Below the pieces are notes generated by a model. It searched no databases and had not been told where the DNA came from. It saw nothing but the letters and a program-made list of their open reading frames with translations. A stretch of DNA of 64,000 bases, from positions 2,035,389-2,099,388 of the forward strand of contig CP102260.1 of the NCBI GenBank assembly GCA_025146925.1, given 5' to 3'. Within the stretch, counting starts at the first letter, position 1; every line of letters starts with the position of its first letter. Positions 34,885-45,327 of this stretch are shown one piece after another. A program made the translations under genes and the position numbers. The DNA comes from [Bacteroides] pectinophilus (lineage in GTDB: Bacteria; Bacillota; Clostridia; Lachnospirales; Lachnospiraceae).

Positions 34885-35688
34885 CTAATTCATGTACTGC
34901 GCCCACTTAATCTTGCTTTCATCTATTCTCATGTTATATTCATCACCGATTACGTAGTCAGGGATTCCATTATTGGTTGTTGCCAGAAAATCCTTAAATG
35001 CCTCTATGTCTATATTCCCACCAAGATAGTCCTGCCAGAAATTCTCATTGGCTGCAAAAAGATAATTATCCATCTCTTCCGATGCCCAGTCAATAATATC
35101 CATAGCTTGTCTGTACTGAATAGAATTGGCAAATAAAAGTTCCCAGTCATACTCTTCGGAATCCTGTGAAATACATCTGATTCCATCCTCGCTGACCGCC
35201 GTTATATACATTCTCGGAACAGCTCCCAACATAGCATCCTCCGGTGATACAGGGTATACTGCCTTCAAAAGCTCTGACGTAAGTAATGTAAGCTTTCTGT
35301 CATCTTCCTGCTTCTGAAGTAATTCCTTAAGTATCTTTTCGTTCAGTTCCTTTGACAGCTTTCTTGACTCATCAGCCTCTTCCTTAAGCTTATTGCCCTG
35401 CTCTTTGACCGCTTTCTTTATATCATCCTGAGCACTGTCAAAGTTCTCCAACAGCCTGTCCCACTGTCGGTCAGTAAAAGTCTGGCTGCCGGTCTGAAAA
35501 GAAGGCTCTGCCGTGCCATTATCTATATCATCGCGCATCTTCTCCTTATAAAGGCTGATAAATTCCATGTAATCCTTATTCTTCAATGCCGCCTTCATAT
35601 GGTCTGATGCAGTATTAGCGTCTGTTATTGTGCCGATTCCTGTTGCGGCATTAGTACCGGCTTTGCTGTCTACACTGCTGATTGCCAT
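34885..35688 (-). CDS. Unknown helical protein
   Basis: 267 residues from the ATG behind GGAGG. There is no signal peptide. Residues ~75-150 are strongly helical and charged (DIKKAVKEQGNKLKEEADESRKLSKELNEKILKELL), a likely coiled coil. The C-terminal half has aromatic helices (DWELLFANSIQYRQAMDIIDWASEEMDNYLF). The family is not recognised. It is a single gene between convergent terminators. Confidence 0.7.
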   Translation of the reverse strand: MAISSVDSKAGTNAATGIGTITDANTASDHMKAALKNKDYMEFISLYKEKMRDDIDNGTAEPSFQTGSQTFTDRQWDRLLENFDSAQDDIKKAVKEQGNKLKEEADESRKLSKELNEKILKELLQKQEDDRKLTLLTSELLKAVYPVSPEDAMLGAVPRMYITAVSEDGIRCISQDSEEYDWELLFANSIQYRQAMDIIDWASEEMDNYLFAANENFWQDYLGGNIDIEAFKDFLATTNNGIPDYVIGDEYNMRIDESKIKWAQYMN

Positions 35689-35863
35689 ATATTCTGTCCC
35701 TCCGTTCACAATGGTATATATTAATATATCGGCAGCCAATTAAAAAATATTACTTCTTTTCTTCAAGGTAATCAATATCTTCCCATGTAATGTGAATATC
35801 CAATGCTCCTATCAAAGAAATTAATTCCAAGATTCAACGAATGCTTTATTACAGCTTCAACAT

Positions 35864-35919
35864 AAAAAATCCCCTGAAGAATTACATTCTAATTAAAGGA
35901 AATGCAACTCCACAGGGGA
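35864..35919 (-). terminator. Terminator of clpB
   Basis: TCCCCTG/CAGGGGA arms with a run of six T residues on the minus strand, 25 bases past the clpB stop. Confidence 0.75.
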
Positions 35920-35943
35920 CATCTTAAAAATCGTCGTGACAGA

Positions 35944-38538
35944 TTATTTTTCTGCTCTTGCCGTGAGCTTACCATCCTCTACATCTATGAGGATTACGCT
36001 CTGCGCATCAATGTTGCCTGCCAGAATAAGCTTTGCTGCAAGTGTCTCGACTGTCTTCTGTACATATCTCTTAAGAGGTCTTGCACCATACATTGGATCA
36101 AATCCATTATCAACAATAAAGTCTCTTGCTGCATCCGTAAGCTTAACAGTCAGCTCCTTATCCGCCAGTCTCTTGTTGACATCCTTAATAAGCAGATCAA
36201 TAATCGAAGAAATGTTACTCTTGGTAAGAGGCTTAAACATTATAATCTCATCAAGCCTGTTAAGGAATTCAGGTCTGAAATGATTACGAAGATCTCCCAT
36301 TACGGCATTCTCCGCATCACTGCTTATATTGCCATCCGCATCAATACCGTCAAGCAGGTACTGCGAGCCTATATTAGACGTCATAATTATGATTGTATTC
36401 TTAAAGTCAACCGTACGTCCCTGCGAATCAGTTATACGTCCGTCATCAAGCACCTGAAGAAGTACATTAAATACATCCGGATGTGCCTTTTCAACCTCAT
36501 CAAACAGGACTACTGAATATGGCTTACGGCGCACAGCCTCTGTAAGCTGACCGCCCTCATCATATCCTACATATCCCGGAGGCGCTCCTATAAGACGTGA
36601 CACTGAGTATTTCTCCATATACTCACTCATATCAAGACGTACAATGTTGCTCTCATCATCAAACAGACTCTCTGCAAGTGCCTTGGCAAGTTCTGTCTTA
36701 CCTACACCTGTAGGTCCGAGGAACAGAAATGAGCCAATTGGCTTTGTAGGATCCTTAATACCTGCCTTAGAACGGATTATCGCTTCCGTCACCTTAGTAA
36801 CGCCCTCATCCTGTCCTACAACTCTTCTGTGGAGCAATTCATCAAGCTTAAGTGTCTTCTGGCGTTCTGTCTCACTGAGTCTTGCTACAGGTATGCCGGT
36901 CCATCTGGATACAATCTTGGCAATCTCATCCTCTGTAACACTCTCATGTATAAGCTGCATGTCCTTTGAATGAGCCTTTTCCTCAGCCTCATTCAGCTGC
37001 TTTGTAAGCTCCGGCAGTCTGCCATACTGCAGTTCTGCAGCTTTTTCAAGATTATAATCACTCTTTGCATTCTGAATCTCCTGATTGACATGGTCAATCT
37101 CTTCCTTCAGTTTGCTTATCTTGTCAACAGAACTCTTCTCACTGTCCCACTTCTGCTTCTGCTGTGAGAATTCTTCGCGAAGCTGTGCCAGCTCTTTCTG
37201 AAGGCTATCGAGACGCTCACGGCTCAGGTTATCCTCTTCCTTCTTAAGCGCCTGCTCCTCAATCTCAAGCTGCATAATCTTACGCTGCATCTCGTCAAGC
37301 TCTGCCGGCATTGAATCAAGCTCTGTTTTAATCATTGCACATGCCTCATCTACGAGGTCGATTGCTTTGTCAGGAAGATATCTGTCTGAAATATATCTGT
37401 CTGACAATGTAGCTGCACTCACAAGTGCGCCATCAGTTATCTTCACGCCATGATATACTTCATATCTGTCCTTAAGTCCACGAAGTATTGAGATTGTATC
37501 CTCAACAGAAGGCTCATCAACCATTACAGGCTGGAAACGCCTTTCGAGTGCCGGATCCTTCTCAATATATTCTCTGTGTTCATCAAGAGTTGTTGCACCG
37601 ATACAATGCAGTTCACCTCTTGCAAGCATAGGTTTCAGCATATTGCCTGCATCCATTGCACCCTCAGTCTTACCTGCGCCTACTATTGTATGAATCTCAT
37701 CAATGAAAAGAATTATCTGACCTTCACTCTTCTTAACTTCGTCAAGCACAGCCTTAAGACGCTCTTCAAATTCACCACGATACTTGGCACCTGCAACAAG
37801 TGCACCCATATCAAGTGCAAAAAGCTTCTTATCCTTAAGTCCTTCAGGAACATCACCGCGTACTATACGCTGCGCAAGACCTTCTACAACTGCTGTCTTA
37901 CCTACACCGGGCTCACCAATGAGAACCGGATTATTCTTTGTCTTACGTGACAGGATTCTTATGACATTACGAATCTCGTTGTCTCGTCCGATAACAGGAT
38001 CCATCTTGCCATCCCTTGCTTTCTCGACAAGATCCTGACCATATTTCTTAAGTGTATCATATGTTGCTTCAGGATTATCTGTTGTAACTTTCTGATTACC
38101 TCTTACTGTTGAAAGCGCCTTAAGGAATCCATCCTTCGTTACATTGTAGCGCTTGAACAGTTCCTTCACATCTCTGTTAGGCTCATTAAGCAATGCTATA
38201 AACAGATGCTCAACAGACACATATGAATCGCCCATCTGCTTAGCAACATCCTCTGCGCTTATAAGTACTTTATTAAGTGCATTGCTTACATATACCTGAC
38301 CTGCACCTGAGCCTGATACCTTTGGCTTCTTCTGTATAAGAGCTTCTACATCCCTTGTAAATGCATTGCGGTCAATTCCCATCTTCTCAATCAGTCCCGC
38401 AATCAGACTGTCCTCTATATTAAGAAGGCTGTAGAGAAAATGTTCCTGATCTATCTCCTGGTTGCCGTATTCATATGCAAGCTTCTCGCATCCCTGAACA
38501 GCTTCCATGGATTTCTGAGTAAATTTATTAATATTCAT
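35944..38538 (-). CDS. clpB: ATP-dependent disaggregase ClpB
   Basis: 864 residues, the normal size. The N-terminal domain (~1-150) is followed by a first AAA+ module with Walker A GEPGVGKT, a long coiled-coil middle domain (~410-525) that distinguishes ClpB from ClpA/C, and a second AAA+ module with GPTGVGKT and LFDEVEKAH. It resolubilises aggregated proteins with DnaK. No CIRCE element was seen upstream; a perfect -35 promoter is present. Confidence 0.97.
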   Translation of the reverse strand: MNINKFTQKSMEAVQGCEKLAYEYGNQEIDQEHFLYSLLNIEDSLIAGLIEKMGIDRNAFTRDVEALIQKKPKVSGSGAGQVYVSNALNKVLISAEDVAKQMGDSYVSVEHLFIALLNEPNRDVKELFKRYNVTKDGFLKALSTVRGNQKVTTDNPEATYDTLKKYGQDLVEKARDGKMDPVIGRDNEIRNVIRILSRKTKNNPVLIGEPGVGKTAVVEGLAQRIVRGDVPEGLKDKKLFALDMGALVAGAKYRGEFEERLKAVLDEVKKSEGQIILFIDEIHTIVGAGKTEGAMDAGNMLKPMLARGELHCIGATTLDEHREYIEKDPALERRFQPVMVDEPSVEDTISILRGLKDRYEVYHGVKITDGALVSAATLSDRYISDRYLPDKAIDLVDEACAMIKTELDSMPAELDEMQRKIMQLEIEEQALKKEEDNLSRERLDSLQKELAQLREEFSQQKQKWDSEKSSVDKISKLKEEIDHVNQEIQNAKSDYNLEKAAELQYGRLPELTKQLNEAEEKAHSKDMQLIHESVTEDEIAKIVSRWTGIPVARLSETERQKTLKLDELLHRRVVGQDEGVTKVTEAIIRSKAGIKDPTKPIGSFLFLGPTGVGKTELAKALAESLFDDESNIVRLDMSEYMEKYSVSRLIGAPPGYVGYDEGGQLTEAVRRKPYSVVLFDEVEKAHPDVFNVLLQVLDDGRITDSQGRTVDFKNTIIIMTSNIGSQYLLDGIDADGNISSDAENAVMGDLRNHFRPEFLNRLDEIIMFKPLTKSNISSIIDLLIKDVNKRLADKELTVKLTDAARDFIVDNGFDPMYGARPLKRYVQKTVETLAAKLILAGNIDAQSVILIDVEDGKLTARAEK

Positions 38539-38583
38539 GGCACCCTCCTATAATGTTTCATTTGTTTTGTTTGTTCTATATGT

Positions 38584-38612
38584 TATATATCACAGAATAT
38601 TATGGGTGTCAA
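38584..38612 (-). promoter_or_regulatory. clpB promoter
   Basis: Minus-strand TTGACA (complement of 38,607-38,612) and TATATA (complement of 38,584-38,589), 17 bp apart, 46 bp before the ATG. AGGAGG precedes the start codon. The promoter overlaps the end of the znuA-like remnant. Confidence 0.75.
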
Positions 38613-38947
38613 TATATTTTTTAAATTTTTTTGTACTTATTTTCTTTCCATATTTTTGCATCCGATAACCTGCAGTAAAGATTGTCATCTCCATCCTCTC
38701 TGCGGAGCATCCCACAAATGCGGCATAATTAGTGCTATACATATCCTTATGCTCAGAATCTGCCTCTGCCAGATTATCTGCTATCTGTGTTCCCGGCAAT
38801 TTCTTTACCCCAGTCATACTCAGAGAAAATAGTTGTAACAACTTTTATCTTTTTATTATTGGAATTATCTGATGATAAACTGCCGCACACAGCAAGTCCG
38901 ATGCTTGCCATGACAACAATTAAAAGAACTGATATATATTTTTTCAT
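38590..38947 (-). pseudogene. Remnant of a ZnuA-like metal-binding lipoprotein
   Basis: An ATG begins MKKYISVLLIVVMASIGLAVCGSLSS, a lipoprotein signal, followed by IKVVTTIFSEYDWGKEIAG, the start of a zinc/manganese ABC-transporter binding protein, and then a stop after ~58 residues. In another frame overlapping its end is IADNLAEADSEHKDMYSTNYAAF, which resembles the middle of the same family. The metal-binding histidine regions are missing. This looks like an internally deleted and frameshifted gene; no permease or ATPase lies nearby. Confidence 0.7.
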
Positions 38948-38992
38948 AAACAAAACCTTCTCTTTCCTGATTTTATATCTAAAAATAGGTAC

Positions 38993-39038
38993 AAAAAAAG
39001 AAGGATACATCCATCCTGTTGATAAACGACATCCTTCT
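38993..39038 (-). terminator. Terminator after the DUF134 gene
   Basis: AGAAGGAT/ATCCTTCT arms followed on the minus strand by seven T residues. Confidence 0.75.
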
Positions 39039-39206
39039 GTTTTAAGGTTTAAATCCATGATGTAATTTTATCTTGCCAACTATTTTAACGCAAGCCTCAA
39101 TTGCCGGCACATCCATGCTTATCCTCTCCGCACTGATGCTCACCACATGTATGATCATGGTCATGATGTGTGCAATGTACATCCGGATTGTAATCCAATT
39201 GTCCGC

Positions 39207-39872
39207 TTATATATTTTTAACCGCTTCATCTGCATCTCCGCTTACACCACCAAGCAGCTGAATTCCTGCCTCAGCAAGTGCACTCTGGGCTCCGCCGCCA
39301 ATACCACCGCATATAAGCACATCAGCTCCGGCGTTAGTCAGGAATGATGCTAATGCACCATGTCCCTGTCCATTGGTATCTACGACCTGTACCTTTTTAA
39401 TTTCTCCATTTTCAACATCATATAACTTAAACTGTTCTGTATGTCCAAAATGTTGAAAAATCTTTCCATCTTCATAAGTTACCGCAATTCTCATCTGTTG
39501 TTCTCCTTTTCCTTCAAAGTTTCCGGCGGAAATGAACCTGCTCATTCTTATGCATGTCTGGTCACAGCAAAAATCATCCTTGCCTTTACAAAACCGATAG
39601 TTTCCTCCAATAATATTCAGTACCTTACCATGTACTATGCTGTATGCAAGCTTATAGCGGGCAGATTCATAGATCTCTGTAACTGTTGTTCTGGAAATTT
39701 CCATCTGCCGTGCGCATTGTTCATGCGTACATCTATCCAGGTCTATCAGGCGTATTGCCTCATATTCATCCACAGTCATATTAACCTGCCCATCTGTTGG
39801 TATTCCTTCCGGTCTGAAAATATCATAAGCAGGTTCTGAACATATTCTTCTGCATTTCGTTGGTCTAGCCAT
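39207..39872 (-). CDS. DUF134 HTH + NifX/NifB-type domain protein, 3' frameshifted
   Basis: 221 residues as read. Residues ~1-95 are a DUF134 helix-turn-helix (MARPTKCRRICSEPAYDIFRPEG...CTHEQCARQMEISRTTVTEIYESARYKLA). A Cys-rich linker (CKGKDDFCCDQTC) leads to a dinitrogenase iron-molybdenum cofactor (NifX-like) domain from ~127. The frame stops after AVKNI. One extra A in the A5 run would give VKKYISGQLDYNPDVHC and continue to 39,097 through a His/Cys-rich tail (HHDHDH...CGEH). That tail fits the family, so this is a one-base deletion that removes a metal-binding end. Confidence 0.85.
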   Translation of the reverse strand: MARPTKCRRICSEPAYDIFRPEGIPTDGQVNMTVDEYEAIRLIDLDRCTHEQCARQMEISRTTVTEIYESARYKLAYSIVHGKVLNIIGGNYRFCKGKDDFCCDQTCIRMSRFISAGNFEGKGEQQMRIAVTYEDGKIFQHFGHTEQFKLYDVENGEIKKVQVVDTNGQGHGALASFLTNAGADVLICGGIGGGAQSALAEAGIQLLGGVSGDADEAVKNI

Positions 39873-39908
39873 ATTTCACTCATCCATTTCCGTCATATGT
39901 CAGTAATA

Positions 39909-39937
39909 ATCATATTACATTCTTTTATGAGTTACAA
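39909..39937 (-). promoter_or_regulatory. Promoter of the DUF134 gene
   Basis: Minus-strand TTGTAA (complement of 39,932-39,937) and TATGAT (complement of 39,909-39,914), 17 bp apart, 37 bp before the start. The rest of 39,940-40,072 shows no supported gene. Confidence 0.6.
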
Positions 39938-40072
39938 GTACCTATTTAATTTAATAGCAATAAGACTACATCTTTCCGCCGTACACAGGGAACACTCCGC
40001 TCTCACCATAACTTTCAATCTTCTTGAAATTCTAAATATGCTGCAATCTTGCTCCTTCGCCAACTCAACGCT

Positions 40073-40090
40073 TATTGACAATTGTCAATA
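40073..40090. promoter_or_regulatory. Perfect 18-bp palindrome (TATTGACAA/TTGTCAATA)
   Basis: A continuous inverted repeat of the size of a MarR-type or metal-regulator operator, located in the 281-bp gap between the kinase-like gene and the DUF134 gene. No regulator is adjacent. Confidence 0.5.
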
Positions 40091-40153
40091 TCTATTATCC
40101 TTCCTGTCTACGTCCTATCTCCTATAGATAATTATGGATTATTCATGATAAAA

Positions 40154-40738
40154 TCACATACAATCCATAATTATCTTCTCACACCTGTCATATCCAATCT
40201 GTGAGCTGTTCAGGCACAACGTATAATTACTGGCTTTTCCCCATTTCTGCTCCGTGTAAAAATTATAATTTGTCATACGTCTTTTGTCTGTGTCCGCCAT
40301 CATTTTGACAGCTTCCTTCTCCGCAACATTATATAAGTGTGTGATACGCTGTGTTTTTTCCGGCATATCCCCATGTATAAACACATTCAGCACGTCATTC
40401 CTGTCCCTTAAGATAAAATCTGCATTTCTTCCTATAATCACGCAGCTTTCCTTCTCAGCTATTTCTAAAATCACTTTTATTTGTGATTCATATACCATAT
40501 CTTCTACTGATTTTCCTGTAATGTCGCGCCCGGAAAAAGCATACGCAAACAATCCTTTCTTTGGAGATAATTCAGCATTTTCCTGAATATATTCCGGTGA
40601 TAATCCAGACTGTTCTGCAATCTGCCCAATGATTTCCCTGTCATAATATGCAATTCCTAATTTCTTTGCCACTTCTTCACCGATAAAACGTCCACCGCTT
40701 CCAAATTCCCTGCTGATTGTAATAATTCTCTTTGTCAT
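40154..40738 (-). CDS. Cytidylate kinase-like P-loop protein
   Basis: 194 residues. ITISREFGSGGRFIGEEVAKKLGIAYYDREII is the P-loop and first helix of the cytidylate-kinase-like family; DVLNVFIHGDMPEKTQRI and the C-terminal YTLCLNSSQIGYDRCEKII also fit. These proteins are widespread in Clostridia and their substrate is not established. It is 13 bases downstream of a MATE gene, so it is probably co-expressed with it. Confidence 0.85.
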   Translation of the reverse strand: MTKRIITISREFGSGGRFIGEEVAKKLGIAYYDREIIGQIAEQSGLSPEYIQENAELSPKKGLFAYAFSGRDITGKSVEDMVYESQIKVILEIAEKESCVIIGRNADFILRDRNDVLNVFIHGDMPEKTQRITHLYNVAEKEAVKMMADTDKRRMTNYNFYTEQKWGKASNYTLCLNSSQIGYDRCEKIIMDCM

Positions 40739-40751
40739 AACCGTTTCCTCC

Positions 40752-42119
40752 TTAACTTAAACTTTCCACTTTGTTCTTTTTTATTTTCTTTAAAAACACA
40801 TAGCCTACCTCACATGCAATAAGCTCAGTTATTGGGAATGCCCACCAGATCATTGAAACTCCCACCTGCCCGTTTCTTGCAAAAATAGAGAAAATACCTG
40901 CCAGCGGTAATATGATTACAAGCTGCCTGAGCAGTGAAATTACCAGTGATTCCATACCACCAGCTAATGCCTGATAAATACCCTGATATGCTACATTGAT
41001 TCCGGCAAAAATAAAGCTGATTGAGATAATTCTCATTGCTCCGATAAAATATTCCCTTGACTGTCCTGCATTGAACAAAGTTGCAAAAGCTCCAGGGAAA
41101 ATTTCTGTAATTGCCACACCAATAATCATAAGTGCAATCGTATAGAGCAATCCGTATTTGATTCCATCCTGAATCCTCTTTTTGCTATGCATTCCATATG
41201 CAAATGCAATAATCGGAGTGATTGCATCCCTAAGTCCAAAGGCTAGGAACAATACAAACTGCTGAACTTTATAGAACAATCCATATGCTGTCTGTGCAGA
41301 AGGACTGAATTTCAAAATCAGATTCATCACATATACCATGATAGACATAAGTGCCTGTGCAATAATTGCAGGAAGTCCAATTGCATATATTTCCTTGATT
41401 ATTCCGCTATCCGGCTTCATATACTTTACATCATGTTCAAATTCCTTATTCAGTTTCATATGAAATACAAACAATAATATTGCAGACGCAACCTGTCCAA
41501 TAACAGTTGCATATGCAGCTCCCTTCACTCCCATTTCAGGAACCGGTCCGATACCATAAATCATAATCGGATCTAGAATAATATTCACCACTGCACCTAC
41601 AACCTGACCTATTGTAGAATATAGTGAACGTCCTGTTGCCTGTAAGAGTTTTTCAAATAATGAAAAGAAAATAATTCCAAATGAAATTACGCAGCATATT
41701 CTTAAGTAGTCTGTTCCCATTGCAACAACTTCCGGATCAATGGTCTGCGATGAAATATATGCTCTTACTCCCAAAATTCCAAACAACAGGCACACTGCAT
41801 AAATAATCGCCCCAAGGAACAAACTGTTTCCTGCAACTTTTGCTGCTTTTTTACAATTTCCCTGTCCAAGTGTTCTTGCAAGAAGTGCATTGGTTCCCAC
41901 ACCGGTTCCGATTCCAACTGCTACCATGAGCATCTGAACCGGAAACACCAGTGTCAGCGCATTAAGTGCCGCCTCACTTCCTGATTTCATGTTTCCAACA
42001 AAGGCACTGTCTACAATGTTGTAAACCGCCTGCAATGCCATAGATAAGATCATCGGTATTCCCATCTGAACCATGAGCTTATTTACCGGCATCTCCTTCA
42101 TCTTGTTACTTTCTGCCAT
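40752..42119 (-). CDS. MATE efflux transporter (MepA-like)
   Basis: 455 residues with twelve predicted membrane helices. It has MATE signatures in both halves ([45 protein letters not shown]). It should export cationic compounds using a sodium or proton gradient. AAGGAGG lies before the ATG. The 200-base leader with two terminator hairpins suggests riboswitch-type attenuation, possibly by guanidine. Confidence 0.93.
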   Translation of the reverse strand: MAESNKMKEMPVNKLMVQMGIPMILSMALQAVYNIVDSAFVGNMKSGSEAALNALTLVFPVQMLMVAVGIGTGVGTNALLARTLGQGNCKKAAKVAGNSLFLGAIIYAVCLLFGILGVRAYISSQTIDPEVVAMGTDYLRICCVISFGIIFFSLFEKLLQATGRSLYSTIGQVVGAVVNIILDPIMIYGIGPVPEMGVKGAAYATVIGQVASAILLFVFHMKLNKEFEHDVKYMKPDSGIIKEIYAIGLPAIIAQALMSIMVYVMNLILKFSPSAQTAYGLFYKVQQFVLFLAFGLRDAITPIIAFAYGMHSKKRIQDGIKYGLLYTIALMIIGVAITEIFPGAFATLFNAGQSREYFIGAMRIISISFIFAGINVAYQGIYQALAGGMESLVISLLRQLVIILPLAGIFSIFARNGQVGVSMIWWAFPITELIACEVGYVFLKKIKKNKVESLS

Positions 42120-42143
42120 TTTATAATCCTCCTTGTTTTGCGT

Positions 42144-42328
42144 AAAAAAAAGTGCGTACTTACCCCATAAGCCGGACTTACGCTGATAAGCTACACACTT
42201 TTAACTGCATTATATATTTTCATAATGTGCGACGTCAGGTGCACAAAAAAACGAGCAGCAAAACTGGATTTACGCTAGTCTGCTACTCGTTCGAAAGTTA
42301 TTATATTTTACTTTTTTGAAAAAGTCAA
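42144..42328 (-). promoter_or_regulatory. Leader with promoter and two tandem attenuators (candidate guanidine-IV riboswitches)
   Basis: Minus-strand TTGACT (complement of 42,323-42,328) and TATAAT (complement of 42,300-42,305), 17 bp apart, start a transcript. It at once forms a hairpin ending in seven T residues (42,290 to 42,245) and then a second hairpin ending in eight T residues (42,202 to 42,144). Each hairpin contains the block AGCGTAARTCCRG (42,276-42,264 and 42,184-42,172). A conserved block inside a terminator upstream of a mepA-like gene fits the guanidine-IV (mepA motif) class, but I cannot verify the consensus from memory. Confidence 0.6.
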
Positions 42329-42381
42329 ACAAAAATTTTTAATAATTCCCAAGCCTGATTCCTTAGCTGCAAAACACCTTA

Positions 42382-43848
42382 TTAAGCCCTGATAAGCCCC
42401 TTATTATTCCTGTAGAAAGCATCACAGCCGTTCTCTTCGATAAAATGCATGCTATGGGAACCTGCTGCCAGCTCAGTTGTAAACAGTACAAGCTGCGGGC
42501 TTTCACCGAATGCATTTTCCACAAATGCATATGTATTATTAAGCTCTGCACTTACCCTGTCACACATCTTCTCACGCTGACCGTTAAGCTGCTCAAACTC
42601 CGTCCTCACAAGCTCAAATGCACTGCCGGCATCCGCAGTCCCGTCCCCGGCAAGCTTTCGTGACATCTCCTCAAGTACATTTATCGTCTTAACCATGCTC
42701 TTATCATCATCAGAAGCATACAGGCCTGCCTCCTTCTTTCGTGTATAAGCAGCATTAACTGACTGTATGATATCTGCAAATATACTGATAGGCGGTCTGT
42801 CCGCAGTCTGCATATTTTTTCTGAATGTCTTAAGTGCATCAAAAACATTGTCGACTGTATTCTCAAGGATTGCATAATCCCTGAAACCTCTCGAAAGCCG
42901 TCCGAGCAGTATGCTTATAACACTCACCTTCTCATCAAACGGAGCCTCTGAAAGTCTCCTGTTAAGCATAGGATCAGCATGCCCTGCAAATATGCTTTCC
43001 ATGTTATATGTCTTTTCGTATACATAATAAAGCTCAAGATAGTTGGCAAAGTCTGTTGCTGTTGCCGGGTCACATATGTACTCCCCGACTATCTCTTTAT
43101 CAACCGCAAGTCCAAGCCTCTCATATGCATAGATCAGACACGACAGATCCTCCCAGCCTCTGGCTGTGACAAAATGCTTTCCGTCAACAGTTGTCTCTAT
43201 CTTGTAAAAATTATCTCTTCTTGCGTCCAGATAAGATACGATGGCTCCGTGTATCCCCTGCATACGAGCATATTCACGCCACACATCATAATCAGGCTCA
43301 ACATTAATCATCTTCACGCGGTCAAGCGTAACAACATCGAATTCCCGCACTGAGCGGTTATATTCCGCAGGGTTGCCTGCCGCAGCTATTATCCAGCCGG
43401 CAGGAACCTTTGCATTGCCAAAAGACTTTCCCTGAAGGAACTGAAGCATAACAGGTGCAAGAGTCTCCGACACACAGTTAATCTCGTCAATAAACAGAAT
43501 ACCTTCCTTAAGTCCGGTGCTCTCCATCCTGTCATATACAGCGGCAATAATCTCACTCATTGTATATTCAGTTACAGACTTTTCCTCTCCGCCATACATT
43601 TTCTTACTGATAAACGGAAGTCCCATCGCGCTCTGTCTTGTATGATGTGTCATCGTGTATGCCACAAGTCCGATATTGCATTCTCTTGCTGCCTGCTCCA
43701 TAATCGCAGTTTTACCGATTCCGGGCGCTCCTATCAGAAGAACCGGGCGCTGTCTTATCGCAGGTATCAGGTACTCTCCCTCTTCGTCCTTCTGCAAATA
43801 CGCTTTTACAGTGTTAACAATCTCTTCCTTAGCTCTTTTTATGTTCAT
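42382..43848 (-). CDS. MoxR-like AAA+ ATPase
   Basis: 488 residues. Walker A GAPGIGKTA near residue 39, Walker B ILFIDEINC, and the AAA+ sensor region AAAGNPAEYNRS place it in the MoxR/AAA_5 group. The C-terminal ~200 residues are helical and family-specific. It is encoded directly after a von Willebrand factor A protein, the usual partner: such pairs act as chaperones that insert metals or remodel complexes. The target is unknown. Confidence 0.9.
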   Translation of the reverse strand: MNIKRAKEEIVNTVKAYLQKDEEGEYLIPAIRQRPVLLIGAPGIGKTAIMEQAARECNIGLVAYTMTHHTRQSAMGLPFISKKMYGGEEKSVTEYTMSEIIAAVYDRMESTGLKEGILFIDEINCVSETLAPVMLQFLQGKSFGNAKVPAGWIIAAAGNPAEYNRSVREFDVVTLDRVKMINVEPDYDVWREYARMQGIHGAIVSYLDARRDNFYKIETTVDGKHFVTARGWEDLSCLIYAYERLGLAVDKEIVGEYICDPATATDFANYLELYYVYEKTYNMESIFAGHADPMLNRRLSEAPFDEKVSVISILLGRLSRGFRDYAILENTVDNVFDALKTFRKNMQTADRPPISIFADIIQSVNAAYTRKKEAGLYASDDDKSMVKTINVLEEMSRKLAGDGTADAGSAFELVRTEFEQLNGQREKMCDRVSAELNNTYAFVENAFGESPQLVLFTTELAAGSHSMHFIEENGCDAFYRNNKGLIRA

Positions 43849-43878
43849 AACTGCTCCAATCTCAACATTAAATCTCTT

Positions 43879-45327
43879 TTACAGTTCAACCTTTATTGCC
43901 CACGCCGGGACTGCCGGTCGCGCATCATCCTCTCCCGGGAATACGAATGCCGTCTTGTATGCCGGGCGTGCCTTCGGATATATTCCGTGCCCATCGGTAA
44001 AATACAGCATTCCCTGAAGATTATTAATCTCCTTTGAAGCAATAAGTCCTGCAACATATTCAAATGCAGGTCTGAAATCTGTTCCGCCGAAGCCCTTCAC
44101 CTCAAAATTATCTTTAAACCTTGCCATGTCATTTCTGTTATTAATAACCGTATCCGACTGAATCCTGTTGTCACATTGTATTATATGAAGCCTTGTCCGG
44201 TCTGCAAATATGCCCTCTGTCATCAGCACCTCGAATGTCTCATCAAGGAATCTCTGGACTATACGCCCTGAGCATGAGCCTGATGTATCTATTACGATTA
44301 CAAATTCTTCTATACGCAGCTCTTCCCTGTATTCAAGTTCTTCTATAAGCGGCATATTGTCGTACATCATCAGTCCGTAATTATAAAAGCCATAATCAAA
44401 TGCATCCATGTCTATATGCATCTGTTCTTTTGCCGATGCAAATTTGCGGAGGAAGTCCCTGTATGACTGCTTATTCACAGTTCCCGGCTTCAGTGCCTTA
44501 ATTATCCCCGCCATTCCGGTTCCCGCTGATGCAATAAGTCCTTCCATCTCACTGCCTGCCTGCCTTGCTGCCTTATCCCAGCGAATCTTCATCTGGCGGC
44601 ACAATTCTGCAGTCAGCCGCTGCACGCTGCTGTTCTTATCCGAATTGTCATCACTACCCGTATCGCCAGTATCGCCAGTATCGCCAGTATCGTCAGTATC
44701 GTTGCTCCCATCGCGGTTATCATGCTTATCATCGCTATTATCACGATTTTCGTTATCATTATGTGAATACCAGTATTTGTGATCATCAACAGTAAATGTC
44801 CCTGCTGCTTCCCACACAGCCTGCTCCCCCCTGTCAAGGCTGTTCAGGTATTCATACACGTTGTTTGCGTCAAGAAGCGTCATATTATCGTTAAGCTTTT
44901 TGTATGCCTCCTCGCGCTGCAATGGCATAACCTGCATAACACATTTTAATGAAAGCGAATCAATTATTGATTCGACAGCCACGTCACATGCTATGTCCCA
45001 CAATTCTTCGTTAAGCCCGGCCGGTCTTACAAACGGGTGGCTGAACATGCAGTGAAGAACCGTATGCAGATAAGCCCTGTTCAGCACAACCGGGCTTATC
45101 ATGCTCTTCTGCCGGGTTATTACCGGATTATACAGAATATAGCTTCCGTCTGTCGCAATAAAATAATTGCTTCTGTCCTCTTTTGGCACAAGGCTGTTAA
45201 GCGGGAGGAACAGATATCTCATTGCAAGATATAATTCATTGCGCGCATCTGATATAAGTTCTCTGCTTACATCATCAGAATTCATATTTTTTTCTGCTCT
45301 GCTGCCATCTTCCCTTTTCATACTCAA
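43879..45327 (-). CDS. DUF2201/vWA-domain protein, partner of the MoxR ATPase
   Basis: Up to 482 residues; M15 (45,285) is an alternative start because the frame overlaps the preceding gene by 53 bases. The N-terminal part is a DUF2201 metallopeptidase-like domain, but the expected HExxH reads HTVLH, so the catalytic Glu is missing. A Ser/Asp/Thr-Gly linker follows with an in-frame 9-bp repeat encoding Asp-Thr-Gly. The C-terminal vWA-like domain has the MIDAS motif VIDTSGSCSG. It likely acts as a non-catalytic metal-dependent adaptor for the ATPase. Confidence 0.85.
   Translation of the reverse strand: MSMKREDGSRAEKNMNSDDVSRELISDARNELYLAMRYLFLPLNSLVPKEDRSNYFIATDGSYILYNPVITRQKSMISPVVLNRAYLHTVLHCMFSHPFVRPAGLNEELWDIACDVAVESIIDSLSLKCVMQVMPLQREEAYKKLNDNMTLLDANNVYEYLNSLDRGEQAVWEAAGTFTVDDHKYWYSHNDNENRDNSDDKHDNRDGSNDTDDTGDTGDTGDTGSDDNSDKNSSVQRLTAELCRQMKIRWDKAARQAGSEMEGLIASAGTGMAGIIKALKPGTVNKQSYRDFLRKFASAKEQMHIDMDAFDYGFYNYGLMMYDNMPLIEELEYREELRIEEFVIVIDTSGSCSGRIVQRFLDETFEVLMTEGIFADRTRLHIIQCDNRIQSDTVINNRNDMARFKDNFEVKGFGGTDFRPAFEYVAGLIASKEINNLQGMLYFTDGHGIYPKARPAYKTAFVFPGEDDARPAVPAWAIKVEL

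Noticed and set aside
39897-40127. Plus-strand frame of 76 codons, and a 44-codon Cys-containing minus frame, in the gap before the kinase-like gene
   Set aside because: Neither has a ribosome site or recognisable family; the region is better explained as regulatory sequence.
44640-44710. 9-bp tandem repeat in the vWA-domain gene
   Set aside because: The unit is a multiple of three and encodes an Asp-Thr-Gly linker; length change would not alter the frame, so it is a simple linker repeat.
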